Shown here one piece after another: positions 31,431 through 40,490 of a DNA stretch of 64,000 nt. Position 1 is the first letter of the stretch, and every line of letters starts with the position of its first letter. The notes under the pieces are model-generated. The model searched no databases. It was not told where the DNA came from and saw nothing but the letters and a program-made list of their open reading frames with translations. Position numbers and translations under genes: made by a program. Source of the stretch: Mariprofundus sp. KV (lineage in GTDB: Bacteria; Pseudomonadota; Zetaproteobacteria; Mariprofundales; Mariprofundaceae); contig NZ_VWNB01000010.1 of the NCBI RefSeq assembly GCF_013387475.1, positions 62,001 to 126,000 of the forward strand. Reading direction: 5' to 3'.

Positions 31431-32708
31431 TCAGAACGCCTGCCCGGTTCCCAGATAAAAGCGCCAGCGCTTACTGGCTAAGCCGTAAGCCATATCCCCT
31501 CTTAGCGTACCTTTTGCCAGCCAGCGCATCGTCCAGAGGAAGCCGCCACCGGCACCTATAGCTAAACCATGTGTAACGGAGGTGCCTATCCTGCCACCTA
31601 TCTTGCCGATATCTGTAAAGGCCACGAGCTGAAAATTTGAGCCATCACGGATGGGCATGCGAGCCTCTAACGTACCATAGATATAGTGAGTCCCCTGCAG
31701 CTCCCCAGGATAGTAACCACGCAACCCGTTGCGGTTACCGATATCAAAAACACCACTGCGCTGTACATCTCCGGTCATCAGGCCGCCATTTACACGCATA
31801 TTAATTGTACTCTGTCCTGAGAACGCATAATAATCACGCCAGGATGCTGTATGACTATAGCTGTTCAGCGTAGACCCCAACCCCCTGTGCGCAGCTGTCA
31901 TGGAGTAATCAAAAGCCCTACCGGTCAGCCAGGTAATCTGATCATCAATCTGCCTGTAGCTCAATCCCGCCTGCAGCGCACGGACACGATAACCATTGAT
32001 ATCGACCTGTGGCGTTCCGGATATAAAGCGGTACTGTGCATTTGAGCCGGAGAATCCTGCAGCAATACTCCAGCCCTCGTCCGGCACCTCATCAAGGGCA
32101 TATGTAAAAAGCAGACTTCCACTTTTACCTCTCTGCAGGTACTGGGCGACATGAAGACCGTTGCTATATGCATCGAAGAGCGATCTGCCCCATGTGCCGC
32201 TCATTACCATACTCAGTTTTGAATCGGCAATTCTGCGCCAGTTGTATGAGCTCTCATACGAGGTGCCTTTTAGGGAAGAGAAGTTTTTTCCGGTATCCCG
32301 CTTATAAGCCACGCGGATATGGTGGTTCAACCCCCACAGGTTATGTTCATCCACCACAACGGATGCTGATGATGCGCCGTTATCCTTGCGTGTAACCTGA
32401 GGAAGTACCCATAACGTCCAACGCTCTTTCACACGCAGGTTCACCTGCCCTGAGTCATCGGGTGGCAAAACCACCACTTCACTGAATATGCCCAGATTAC
32501 GCAGCCTTCTCTCTGACAGACTGGCAAACTCGTGCTGCCAGACAGTGCCAATATAAAACGGCAACTCCCGCAGCACCGTCGCCTCTTCTGTTCGCTTCAA
32601 ACCATCGATATGAACGCTGCTTACAATCTGACCCGAATCAGCATAAACACCGTCAGCAAGCAGAAGCATGCAAAACATCACAACTAAAAATCGGGAAATT
32701 TTTGCCAT
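31431..32708 (-). CDS. BamA/TamA-like outer-membrane beta-barrel protein
   Basis: A 425-residue protein with a signal peptide (MAKISRFLVVMFCMLLLADGVYA), one POTRA-like domain (about residues 28-100, SSVHIDGLKRTEEATVLREL and LRNLGIFSEVVV) and a C-terminal barrel of alternating aromatic strands ending in phenylalanine (FYLGTGQAF). This is the architecture of short Omp85-family surface antigen proteins with a single POTRA, rather than BamA (five). The start at 32708 places the signal peptide at the N-terminus. Its cargo or function is unknown. No partner gene is adjacent. Confidence 0.75.
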   Translation of the reverse strand: MAKISRFLVVMFCMLLLADGVYADSGQIVSSVHIDGLKRTEEATVLRELPFYIGTVWQHEFASLSERRLRNLGIFSEVVVLPPDDSGQVNLRVKERWTLWVLPQVTRKDNGASSASVVVDEHNLWGLNHHIRVAYKRDTGKNFSSLKGTSYESSYNWRRIADSKLSMVMSGTWGRSLFDAYSNGLHVAQYLQRGKSGSLLFTYALDEVPDEGWSIAAGFSGSNAQYRFISGTPQVDINGYRVRALQAGLSYRQIDDQITWLTGRAFDYSMTAAHRGLGSTLNSYSHTASWRDYYAFSGQSTINMRVNGGLMTGDVQRSGVFDIGNRNGLRGYYPGELQGTHYIYGTLEARMPIRDGSNFQLVAFTDIGKIGGRIGTSVTHGLAIGAGGGFLWTMRWLAKGTLRGDMAYGLASKRWRFYLGTGQAF

Positions 32709-32853
32709 ATCCCTAGTAAAGCAAAGGAGATGCCGAATACAAGCAGGTAGCAATTAGTTCCTGCCAATATAGACGCATCACCTCACCCGCCTGGCTTATC
32801 TCGGGCTCCTGATAGTAAAACATCTCGCTTTCTGCAAAATGGCCAGCACTACA

Positions 32854-33870
32854 TTAAGGCTTCCATACCCCGAATTCGTTAACAATCGCCGTGATATTAG
32901 CAAATGGAGTTACGTCAAATGCCGGATTATTGGCACCAACGCCTGTCGCTGCTATGCGAATATGACGAAAAATACCATCCTGATCCAGACCATCCATCTC
33001 CAGAACCTCGCGATCTTCCCTCTCTTCAATGGGAATATTCAAGCCGCTGGAGCAAGCTGGATCAAATGTTGAGGAGGGGGCTGCCACATACATTGGCACG
33101 CCATGCTCTCTGGCGGCCAGAGAGAGTGCATAAGTGCCAATTTTATTGGCCACATCACCGTTGGCTGCGATGCGATCTGCTCCCACTACAATGGCATCCA
33201 CCTTGCCCTGAGCCATCATCCAGGCGGAGGCTCCATCAGCCTGAATTCGGCAATCAACCCCCTCCTGATTCAACTCCCATGCGGTTAAGCGGCCCCCCTG
33301 TAGTCGCGGCCTTGTCTCATCCACCCAGACAAACGGCTTCTCACCGGCATGAGCCAGATGATAGATACCCGACGTTGCCGTTCCCCAATCGACGGCAGCC
33401 AGCCAGCCAGCATTACAGTGGGTCAGAATGCGCCTCTGCCCAACAGCAAGTCGCTCGGCAAGGCAGACGCCTATGGCGCGATTGGCCGACACCTCGGCAT
33501 CCGCATAGGCCACTGCAGCCTCGATCATCTCAGCAGGAGATGGGTCTGCTTCAGCACACTGCTGCATCGCATCGCAGGCATGAAACAGATTAACTGCTGT
33601 CAGCCGCGTGGCACGAAATCGCGGCAACCAGAGTTCAAAAAAACGCCCTTTATCCTTTTTCCATGCCAGCGCCAGCCCATAAGCAGCCGTGGCTCCTATT
33701 GTAGGTGCACCGCGCACCTGCATCGATTCAATAGCAATCGCGACATCTTCAGGATTGAGACTTACCACCTGCTCAAACCTATGGGGTAGCAGTCGCTGCT
33801 CGATCCACTGCACACCACCGGATCGTGCATGCCAATTTACTGCCCGAAATGTAGAAGCCCCCACCCTCAT
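32854..33870 (-). CDS. mtnA: S-methyl-5-thioribose-1-phosphate isomerase
   Basis: Converts methylthioribose-1-phosphate to methylthioribulose-1-phosphate in methionine salvage. The 338-residue protein has the family's RGAPTIGATAAYG, the catalytic cysteine in LTHCNAGW and the aspartate in VVGADRIAANGDVANKIGTY. No other salvage gene (mtnP, mtnB and so on) is in the window. A related eIF2B-like ribose-1,5-bisphosphate isomerase role is possible but the motifs fit MtnA. Confidence 0.92.
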   Translation of the reverse strand: MRVGASTFRAVNWHARSGGVQWIEQRLLPHRFEQVVSLNPEDVAIAIESMQVRGAPTIGATAAYGLALAWKKDKGRFFELWLPRFRATRLTAVNLFHACDAMQQCAEADPSPAEMIEAAVAYADAEVSANRAIGVCLAERLAVGQRRILTHCNAGWLAAVDWGTATSGIYHLAHAGEKPFVWVDETRPRLQGGRLTAWELNQEGVDCRIQADGASAWMMAQGKVDAIVVGADRIAANGDVANKIGTYALSLAAREHGVPMYVAAPSSTFDPACSSGLNIPIEEREDREVLEMDGLDQDGIFRHIRIAATGVGANNPAFDVTPFANITAIVNEFGVWKP

Positions 33871-33915
33871 AGCACAAACACCTGTTAACCCATTGTTTTA
33901 TATAGACAATTCATC

Positions 33916-34764
33916 TTATGCGCGCAACTTCCTCAACACACCATCAAGTTCAACAGGGCGGGTATATGCGATCTTCAACTCACCAGAGCCACCTTTCCTG
34001 CAGATAATCTCAACAGGAAGGCCCAGCTTGCGCGTTAACTCATCCTGTAGTGCAAGCACATCAGCATCCGGCTCGGCTCTTCTTTTTTCAACAGGAGCTT
34101 TTGCCGCTCGTTTGGCCTCCTGCTCCATCTGCCTCGCACTCCAGACCTTGCTGATACATTGACGTGCCAGTGATTCGGCAACATGTGTCGGCAATCCTAC
34201 CAACGGTCTTGCCTGACCCATGCTAAGCTGCCGATTTTCAATCATCTCTTTGATTGTCGGAGAGAGTTGAAGCAGGCGAATCAGATTGCTGACCTGCACG
34301 CGAGAAACACCAATCTTTTCAGCCACTTGCTGTTGTGTGCAGCCGAACTCATCGATCATGCGACGATAGGCTCTGGCTGACTCAATGGCGGTGAGATCAT
34401 CACGCTGCTCATTTTCAATAATAGCAAGTTCCAGAGCCTGCATATCATCCACATCACGAATAACTGCCGGAATCTCCTTCAACCCCGCAGCCTGAGAGGC
34501 CCGCCAGCGGCGCTCACCGGCAATCAACTCATAACCATCCCCTTGGGGACGAAGGAGGATAGGCATAAGCACACCTTCGCGGCGGATTGATTCCGTCAAC
34601 GACTCCAGCTCGTCGTGAGAAAAGTGGGTCCTGGGCTGATAGGAGTTCGGTTTAATCCTGGATATTGGCACTTGAGAGGCCTGTCGCATCACTTCCGGTG
34701 TTGGCGTGTCTGCCAATAGAGCACTTAAGCCCCGTCCTAACCCTCTGTTTTTCAATGCAGCCAT
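33916..34764 (-). CDS. parB: Chromosome-partitioning protein ParB
   Basis: A CTPase DNA-clamp protein that loads on parS and slides along DNA to build the partition complex. The N-terminus has the ParA-interacting RGLGRGLSALL, then the nucleotide-binding GERRWRAS region and ENEQRDDL, then a helix-turn-helix (TQQQVAEKIGVSRVQVSNLIRLL). The C-terminal dimerisation segment ends LDGVLRKLRA. The length of 282 residues is normal. It lies 40 bp downstream of parA and close to two parS sites. Confidence 0.97.
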   Translation of the reverse strand: MAALKNRGLGRGLSALLADTPTPEVMRQASQVPISRIKPNSYQPRTHFSHDELESLTESIRREGVLMPILLRPQGDGYELIAGERRWRASQAAGLKEIPAVIRDVDDMQALELAIIENEQRDDLTAIESARAYRRMIDEFGCTQQQVAEKIGVSRVQVSNLIRLLQLSPTIKEMIENRQLSMGQARPLVGLPTHVAESLARQCISKVWSARQMEQEAKRAAKAPVEKRRAEPDADVLALQDELTRKLGLPVEIICRKGGSGELKIAYTRPVELDGVLRKLRA

Positions 34765-34804
34765 AGCTTTTCTCCCAAAAAAATACAGTTTGCCAAATTA
34801 ACTG

Positions 34805-35590
34805 TCAGATTGACCTGCGATGTAACAGCTCCTGAGCAACATCCAGGTATGCCTGAGCACCCTTGGATTTCAGGTCATGATACATTACCGGTACCCCGAA
34901 ACTTGGCGCTTCAGACAGTCGCACATTGCGGGGAACGACGCTCTCATAGACCTGTGAGCCAAAGTAGGCACGAACATCCTGCTCTACCTGTGTGGAGAGG
35001 TTGTTTCGCCGATCCACCATAGTAAGAAGGATCCCCTCCATATTCAGGGCCGGATTCAGACCCTGACGAATACGCCGTATCGTATCCATCAGCTGGGTCA
35101 GTCCCTCCATGGCATAAAACTCTGTTTGCAGTGTTACCATAATGTAATCAGCTGCGGTAAGCGCGTTTACTGTTAAAATACTCAGGGCTGGTGGGCAATC
35201 GATAAAAATATGGTCAAAGGCTTCACCCTGGTATGCAGCGAAGGCGTTTTTCATGCGTTGCTCACGACCCTGCTCATTAACCAGCTCTATTTCGGCACCG
35301 GCAAGATCCATGGTCGCAGGCAGAAGATAGAGGTTATCACATTCTGTTTTCACGATGGCATCTTCAATCGAGCTGTCGCCCAGCAGTACATCATAGGTAC
35401 CGGACTCCACCTGCTGCTGGTCTACCCCCAATCCTGAAGTAGAGTTTCCCTGAGGATCCAGGTCGATCAGCAGAACGCGTTGATCCAGCGCTGCCAATGA
35501 GGCAGCCAGATTAATACTGGTCGTTGTTTTACCCACACCGCCTTTCTGATTAGCCACCGCGGTGACCGGGCCGAATCCCTGATGTTTCAC
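34805..35590 (-). CDS. parA: Chromosome-partitioning ATPase ParA
   Basis: A Walker-type ATPase that moves ParB-parS complexes. From GTG at 35590 the product is 261 residues beginning [18 protein letters not shown]. The deviant Walker A KGGVGKTTTSIN and the Walker B-like FDHIFIDCPPALS are intact. GAGGGGGG lies five bases upstream of this GTG. The start codon sits inside a parS palindrome, and GTGA overlaps the rsmG stop. The longer open frame upstream adds residues that are just the rsmG tail in another frame. Confidence 0.96.
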   Translation of the reverse strand: MKHQGFGPVTAVANQKGGVGKTTTSINLAASLAALDQRVLLIDLDPQGNSTSGLGVDQQQVESGTYDVLLGDSSIEDAIVKTECDNLYLLPATMDLAGAEIELVNEQGREQRMKNAFAAYQGEAFDHIFIDCPPALSILTVNALTAADYIMVTLQTEFYAMEGLTQLMDTIRRIRQGLNPALNMEGILLTMVDRRNNLSTQVEQDVRAYFGSQVYESVVPRNVRLSEAPSFGVPVMYHDLKSKGAQAYLDVAQELLHRRSI

Positions 35591-35598
35591 GTGAAACC
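35583..35598. promoter_or_regulatory. parS site at the rsmG-parA junction
   Basis: TGTTTCACGTGAAACC differs from the consensus parS palindrome TGTTTCACGTGAAACA at one terminal base. The central CACGTG supplies the parA GTG start and the rsmG TGA stop on the minus strand. ParB bound here would cover the translation-coupling junction. Confidence 0.93.
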
Positions 35599-36159
35599 CC
35601 CCTCTGAATCGTCGCAATAACGATAACACCGGACTCGCTGGATGCCATCCCCTTCTTCATTTGAGATATCAAGATCATGCTCACCACTAAGGTGCCAGCC
35701 ATCAGCAGCTTCAGGTTGGTGTGATAGCGGAACTGGGAACAGCGCCAATGCATTGCTATTGGCGTGCGGCGTACACATGCGCAGCAGCATTGCCTCGTCT
35801 GTTACCGCCCTGGCAACACACAGATCGACATGCAGCGATGGAAGATCATTCACATCTGCATCGTATACTTCAGCATTCAGCTTCAGCTTGCGAACGATAT
35901 GGCGCAGAAACTCAGCTCTTTTTTTTCTTCTCTCTACCAGAACCCCGACCAATCCGGGCTTTGCAATCAAGAGAGGAATACCGGGAACCCCCATACCGCT
36001 GCCAATATCAAGCATGCGCCCCTCTTCGGGCATCCACCTGGCAAGAGCCAACGAAGGTGCTATAAAACGATCATGAAACAACTTTGGAACTGCAATTGAG
36101 GTGAGATTCAGCGCCCTGCGGAACTTCATCACCTCCTGCACATAGAGATCACAGCTCAT
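35587..36159 (-). CDS. rsmG: 16S rRNA (guanine-N7) methyltransferase RsmG
   Basis: Methylates G527 of 16S rRNA; its loss gives low-level streptomycin resistance. From ATG 36159 the product is 190 residues beginning [13 protein letters not shown], slightly short for the family. The SAM-binding loop is [15 protein letters not shown]. Its ATG overlaps the mnmG stop (ATGA) and its TGA overlaps the parA GTG, so mnmG-rsmG-parA are translated as a chain. The open frame extends further upstream, inside mnmG, without homology. Confidence 0.92.
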   Translation of the reverse strand: MSCDLYVQEVMKFRRALNLTSIAVPKLFHDRFIAPSLALARWMPEEGRMLDIGSGMGVPGIPLLIAKPGLVGVLVERRKKRAEFLRHIVRKLKLNAEVYDADVNDLPSLHVDLCVARAVTDEAMLLRMCTPHANSNALALFPVPLSHQPEAADGWHLSGEHDLDISNEEGDGIQRVRCYRYCDDSEGGFT

Positions 36160-38021
36160 TGTTTCACCTTCAGGTAGAGCATTAGCGATGTAATTGCTGC
36201 GGGTGTAATGCCTGACAGGCGTGATGCCTGACCTATCGTAGCAGGTTGTGCTGCAATTAGTCGCTGGCAGCACTCGATACTCAACCCCTTCACTGATGCA
36301 TAATCAAACCCTTGTGGAATAGTGAACCCCTCCATCTGCTGGAATCGATCCACCTCTAGCTGCTGCTTATCAAGATAACCCTCGTAATGTACAAGTGCAG
36401 TTAAACTCTTCAAATCCCTATTGTTAAGCTCTGGATATACAGACAATAACTTAAGAGCCTCTGTGGGCCGCACATCATCCCTATGGCAGTAAGAGGCAAG
36501 GCTCATCGATTGCGATGGCTCAGGAAGATTCAAAGCGGCCAAGCGCGCTCTCCATGCTGCACCTGTACCGATATTCATCGCGCGTGACTCTGACAGCCCA
36601 GCCTCTACCCGCTCCCTTCTTGCGATAAAACGGTGAGAACGCTCTTCATCATAGAGGCCGAGCCCAATCGCCCTATCGCCCAACCGCATATCAGCATTAT
36701 CTTCCCGAAGTTGCAGACGAAACTCTGCTCTTGAGGTGAACATGCGATAGGGCTCTGTCACACCTTTAGAAACCAGGTCATCCGCCATAACACCGAGGTA
36801 AGCCTCTGACCTGTCCGGAACCCAACCTTCAACATCAATTGCCCTTGCCGCCGCATTGATTCCTGCCAACAATCCCTGGGCGGCGGCCTCCTCATAGCCT
36901 GTAGTGCCATTGATCTGACCAGCATGAAACAGCCCCGAAACCTTTTTGCTCTCCAGAGTGGGCCTCAACTCGGTAGGATCGACATAATCATATTCAATGG
37001 CATAACCAGGACGAATAATGACAGCCTGCTCCATACCAGGAATGGAACGGATAAAGGCCCATTGCACATCAATTGGAAGCGAGGTGGATATACCATTGGG
37101 ATAGACCTCGTTATGATCCTTTCCTTCAGGCTCCAGAAAAATCTGATGGCTTGTTTTGTCTGCAAAACGAACCACTTTATCCTCTATGCTTGGGCAGTAA
37201 CGTGGCCCCCGTCCTTCAATCTTCCCTGAAAACATAGGTGATCTACTCATGTTTTCCCGAATAATCTCATGCGACTTTTCAGTTGTTCTGGTAATAGCAC
37301 ATGGTATCTGATCCTGAGTCACCTGCTCATGGAGCGCCGAAAACGGCTGAACATCTTCCTCTCCCGACTGAGACTCCAGCGAGTCCCAATCAATCGTTTT
37401 TTTATCAAGACGGGGAGGGGTTCCGGTTTTCAAGCGACCAAGATTAAACTCCCTGCGGTAGAGCTCATCAGTCAGACCGTGCACAGCTGCATCCCCTGCC
37501 CTGCCAGCAGGCATACTCTTCTCACCAACGTGGATAAGACCGGATAGAAAGGTTCCGGTTGTTAGCACCACTGCTCTGGCCATATGCTGAACACCCAACT
37601 CATCCACTGCGCCAACCACTGCATCACCATTAAACAGCAACTCAGAGACAGTCCCCTGATGCAGGCTGATACGTGGATGAGAGTCTAACATCCCTCTGAT
37701 AACCATATGATAGATGCGTCGATCACACTGAGCACGTGTTGCCTGTACCGCTGGCCCCTTGCGACGATTTAACACTCGGTACTGCAGTGCGGAACGGTCC
37801 GCAGCCAATCCCATCAAACCACCAAGGGCATCAACCTCGTGGACAAGATGGCCCTTACCAATGCCACCGATTGCAGGATTACAGGACATCTTGGCAATAG
37901 TATCCAGATTCTGAGTAATCAGACGCACACGGGCACCACGACTTGCAGCAGCCCATGCGGCTTCACAACCAGCATGGCCTGCACCAATAACAATCACATC
38001 AATCTTTTGCGGATGTTTCAC
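36156..38021 (-). CDS. mnmG: tRNA uridine-5-carboxymethylaminomethyl enzyme MnmG
   Basis: An FAD enzyme that works with MnmE to modify the wobble uridine of certain tRNAs. The N-terminal dinucleotide site [12 protein letters not shown], the [17 protein letters not shown] motif and the C-terminal family block are intact in 621 residues. The start is GTG, inside a second parS palindrome; no in-frame ATG or TTG would give a better N-terminus. It heads the mnmG-rsmG-parA-parB operon. MnmE is encoded about 1.1 kb away, across the phosphoribulokinase gene. Confidence 0.97.
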   Translation of the reverse strand: MKHPQKIDVIVIGAGHAGCEAAWAAASRGARVRLITQNLDTIAKMSCNPAIGGIGKGHLVHEVDALGGLMGLAADRSALQYRVLNRRKGPAVQATRAQCDRRIYHMVIRGMLDSHPRISLHQGTVSELLFNGDAVVGAVDELGVQHMARAVVLTTGTFLSGLIHVGEKSMPAGRAGDAAVHGLTDELYRREFNLGRLKTGTPPRLDKKTIDWDSLESQSGEEDVQPFSALHEQVTQDQIPCAITRTTEKSHEIIRENMSRSPMFSGKIEGRGPRYCPSIEDKVVRFADKTSHQIFLEPEGKDHNEVYPNGISTSLPIDVQWAFIRSIPGMEQAVIIRPGYAIEYDYVDPTELRPTLESKKVSGLFHAGQINGTTGYEEAAAQGLLAGINAAARAIDVEGWVPDRSEAYLGVMADDLVSKGVTEPYRMFTSRAEFRLQLREDNADMRLGDRAIGLGLYDEERSHRFIARRERVEAGLSESRAMNIGTGAAWRARLAALNLPEPSQSMSLASYCHRDDVRPTEALKLLSVYPELNNRDLKSLTALVHYEGYLDKQQLEVDRFQQMEGFTIPQGFDYASVKGLSIECCQRLIAAQPATIGQASRLSGITPAAITSLMLYLKVKQ

Positions 38022-38029
38022 GTGAAACC
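38014..38029. promoter_or_regulatory. Second parS site, overlapping the mnmG start
   Basis: Again TGTTTCACGTGAAACC, the same 16-base sequence as at 35583-35598, 2.4 kb away. The core CACGTG carries the mnmG GTG start codon on the minus strand. Confidence 0.93.
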
Positions 38030-38087
38030 AATCTCCATTGTTTTTTTCAAAAGGTGAAGAAGCGTAGGCGTAAATTTCTTCAACGCA

Positions 38088-38117
38088 ATAAAAAAGGGGG
38101 GCTTTTAAAAGCCCCCC
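38088..38117 (-). terminator. Terminator of the phosphoribulokinase gene
   Basis: A perfect 11-base inverted repeat, GGGGGGCTTTT / AAAAGCCCCCC (38096-38117), with T residues following on the minus strand, lies 22 bp past the phosphoribulokinase stop. It separates that gene from mnmG. Confidence 0.9.
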
Positions 38118-38139
38118 TCTTTATCAAAGCAGTGAAACA

Positions 38140-39003
38140 TTAACCTTTGCGTCTCTTCTCCATCATATCATGGATGATCGGGGAGAGGAGAAGCTCCATA
38201 GCGAACATCATCTTACCAGCCGGAACAACCATAGTATTACGACGGGACATAAATGAACCATGCAACATTGAGGTCAACCAAGGGAAGTCGATGCCCCACT
38301 TCTCCGGTTTGCGAATACGAATCACAACAACACTCTCATCCGGCGTAGGCACATCGCGCGCGATGAACGGGTTGGAGGTATCAACCAGGGGAACGCGCTG
38401 GAAGTTTATGTCCGAATTGCTGAACTGCGGTGTAATGAAGTGTACGTAATCGTGCATACGGCTAAGAATGTTCTCTACTACAGCTTCAGATGAGTAGCCA
38501 CGCATTTCAGTGTCACGATGAATCTTCTGGATCCACTCCAGATTTACAACCGGAACAATACCCAGAAGCAGATCAGCATAAGGAAGAACCTCTTCAACGC
38601 CGCCATGAAGACCCTCGTAAAACAGCAGGTCAGAACCCTCTCCAACCTCGCGCCACTCAGTGAAGCGCCCTGGCTCAACACCATAAATCTTCGCCTCTTC
38701 ATCATCATGAATATAGGTGCGGGCAAGGCCCTTACCGGTCTCACCGTAAGATCTGAACAGATCAGCAATATTATCAAACAGGTTAGCCTCATCAGAGAAG
38801 TGGCTCAGACGTTTGCCGGCCGCCTCAAATTCCTTTGATTTTTCACGGAACTCATAACGGTCAAAGCGGTGAAAACAATCGCCTTCGACAATTGCTGGCG
38901 TAACCTTCTCGCGTCTGAAAATATGCTCGAGTGCTACTTTTGCTGTACTTGTACCGGCTCCTGATGAACCCGTTACGGAAATCACTGGATGATTTGCTGA
39001 CAT
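38140..39003 (-). CDS. prk: Phosphoribulokinase
   Basis: Phosphorylates ribulose-5-phosphate to ribulose-1,5-bisphosphate, the Calvin-cycle step before Rubisco. The P-loop SVTGSSGAGTSTAK is at the N-terminus, followed by VEGDCFHRFDRYEF and the LLFYEGLHGG motif. The 287-residue protein is of the bacterial class I octameric type. The ATG at 39003 with GGGAGA upstream is preferred over one four codons earlier. It is a lone gene with its own terminator. Rubisco genes are not in the window. PrkB-like proteins of unknown role exist in heterotrophs, so autotrophy is an inference. Confidence 0.9.
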   Translation of the reverse strand: MSANHPVISVTGSSGAGTSTAKVALEHIFRREKVTPAIVEGDCFHRFDRYEFREKSKEFEAAGKRLSHFSDEANLFDNIADLFRSYGETGKGLARTYIHDDEEAKIYGVEPGRFTEWREVGEGSDLLFYEGLHGGVEEVLPYADLLLGIVPVVNLEWIQKIHRDTEMRGYSSEAVVENILSRMHDYVHFITPQFSNSDINFQRVPLVDTSNPFIARDVPTPDESVVVIRIRKPEKWGIDFPWLTSMLHGSFMSRRNTMVVPAGKMMFAMELLLSPIIHDMMEKRRKG

Positions 39004-39161
39004 GGTATCTCCCAAAAAAACTTTTTAAATCAAGGGTTTACGGAGTCCCTAGCCTCTTGCTCCCCTGCCCTCTTGCATTAAATAACGCCAAAAGGTTGGC
39101 CATTATGCCGCAAACCACCCCTAACATTCAAGGAAAAGCCGAAAACCGCACTGCCAATATC

Positions 39162-40490
39162 TTATTTTCCGATGCAGAACTCTGAAAAAACCTGATCCAA
39201 TATATCTTCTACATCGCCAATCCCGAGGATGCTTCCCAGCGCCATCCAGGCAGACCGCCACTGCATAGCTGTAATCTCCAGCCTCTCTTCATCATGCAGT
39301 GTCTGCATACCTGTCTCTATACAGTGCAGTGCCTCACTTAAACGCTGACGATGCCGTTCCCGCGTCACAAGCATCGATTCATCAGCGATCTCAACATCCC
39401 CCAGAACCGTTGCAAGATTGTCACGTAAAACAGCGAGACCGGAACCGCTTGTCGCACTGGCTAAGATAAAGTGATCCGGATAGCCCCCACGCCCGATATC
39501 ACACTTATTCATCAGATAAATATCCGCATCAACCTTACAGTGCCAGGTATCCGGGCGCGTAGCATCAGCAACAAAAAGTATAGCATCAGCCTGCTCAGCA
39601 GATTGATGTGCTCGGCGCACACCTTCCTGTTCAATCTGATCCTCACTCTCCCTGATGCCTGCCGTATCAGCCAGACGTACGGGTATACCATGCACCTCAA
39701 AATCGACCTCAAGAACATCTCTGGTTGTTCCGGGAATATCACTGACAATCGCCCTGTCGCGCCCCGCCATAGCATTCAAAAGGCTTGATTTACCAACATT
39801 CGGTGCACCGATAATGGTGACGGTCGCGCCATCAAACAGCCGCTCGCCAAGCGCTGCTGAATCAAGCATAGCCCGAATCGGAAAAATCAACTGCCGCTGC
39901 ATATCTTCCGCCAGTTGATCAAAGAACAGTTCCGGAATCTCCTCCTCGGGGAAATCGAGACTGGCCTCTACATGCGCCACCAGAGATGTAAGGCGCTGCA
40001 TCAACTGATCAATATGGTGGCCAAAAGCCCCCTGTAGCTGCAGCTGAGCCTGTTTTCCTGCTCGAATGGTGGCAGCATCAATACAGGAGGCTACGGCCTC
40101 TGCCTGAGCCAAATCCATCTTTCCATTCTCAACTGCACGGCGGGTAAACTCTCCCGGTGCGGCTGGCTTGCATCCGAGCTGAAACAACCGCTCAAGCAGG
40201 GCGCGTAATAAGACGGGGCCACCATGCCCCTGCAGCTCAACTGTATGTTCACCTGTATAAGAGTGGGGTGCCGGAAAATAGAGTGATAACCCCTGATCCA
40301 GCACGTCGCCCGCATCGTCCAGCCATGAAGAGAGTATTGCGACTCTTGGAGGGTAGTCGCGGTCAGAATGTGTAAGTTGTTGAAGGATATTCAGGGAATT
40401 TACGCCTGAAATGCGAATGACCCCTACGCCACCCCGACCTGGCGGGGTGGCAATAGCGGCAATCGTTGTTGTAGCAGACAGCAGATTAAT
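39162..40490 (-). CDS. mnmE: tRNA modification GTPase MnmE
   Basis: The GTPase partner of MnmG in wobble uridine modification. It has the GTP motifs GAPNVGKSSLLN, DTAGIRES and NKCD, and ends with the invariant FCIGK. Homology to the N-terminus (TTTIAAIATPPGRGGVGVIR) lies upstream of the first canonical start (GTG at 40304) and is continuous back to an in-frame TGA. Between them no ATG, GTG or TTG occurs. The ATT at 40490, overlapping the yidC stop and preceded by AGAGGA nine bases upstream, gives 442 residues, the usual size. The start is therefore probably non-canonical. Confidence 0.93.
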   Translation of the reverse strand: MNLLSATTTIAAIATPPGRGGVGVIRISGVNSLNILQQLTHSDRDYPPRVAILSSWLDDAGDVLDQGLSLYFPAPHSYTGEHTVELQGHGGPVLLRALLERLFQLGCKPAAPGEFTRRAVENGKMDLAQAEAVASCIDAATIRAGKQAQLQLQGAFGHHIDQLMQRLTSLVAHVEASLDFPEEEIPELFFDQLAEDMQRQLIFPIRAMLDSAALGERLFDGATVTIIGAPNVGKSSLLNAMAGRDRAIVSDIPGTTRDVLEVDFEVHGIPVRLADTAGIRESEDQIEQEGVRRAHQSAEQADAILFVADATRPDTWHCKVDADIYLMNKCDIGRGGYPDHFILASATSGSGLAVLRDNLATVLGDVEIADESMLVTRERHRQRLSEALHCIETGMQTLHDEERLEITAMQWRSAWMALGSILGIGDVEDILDQVFSEFCIGK

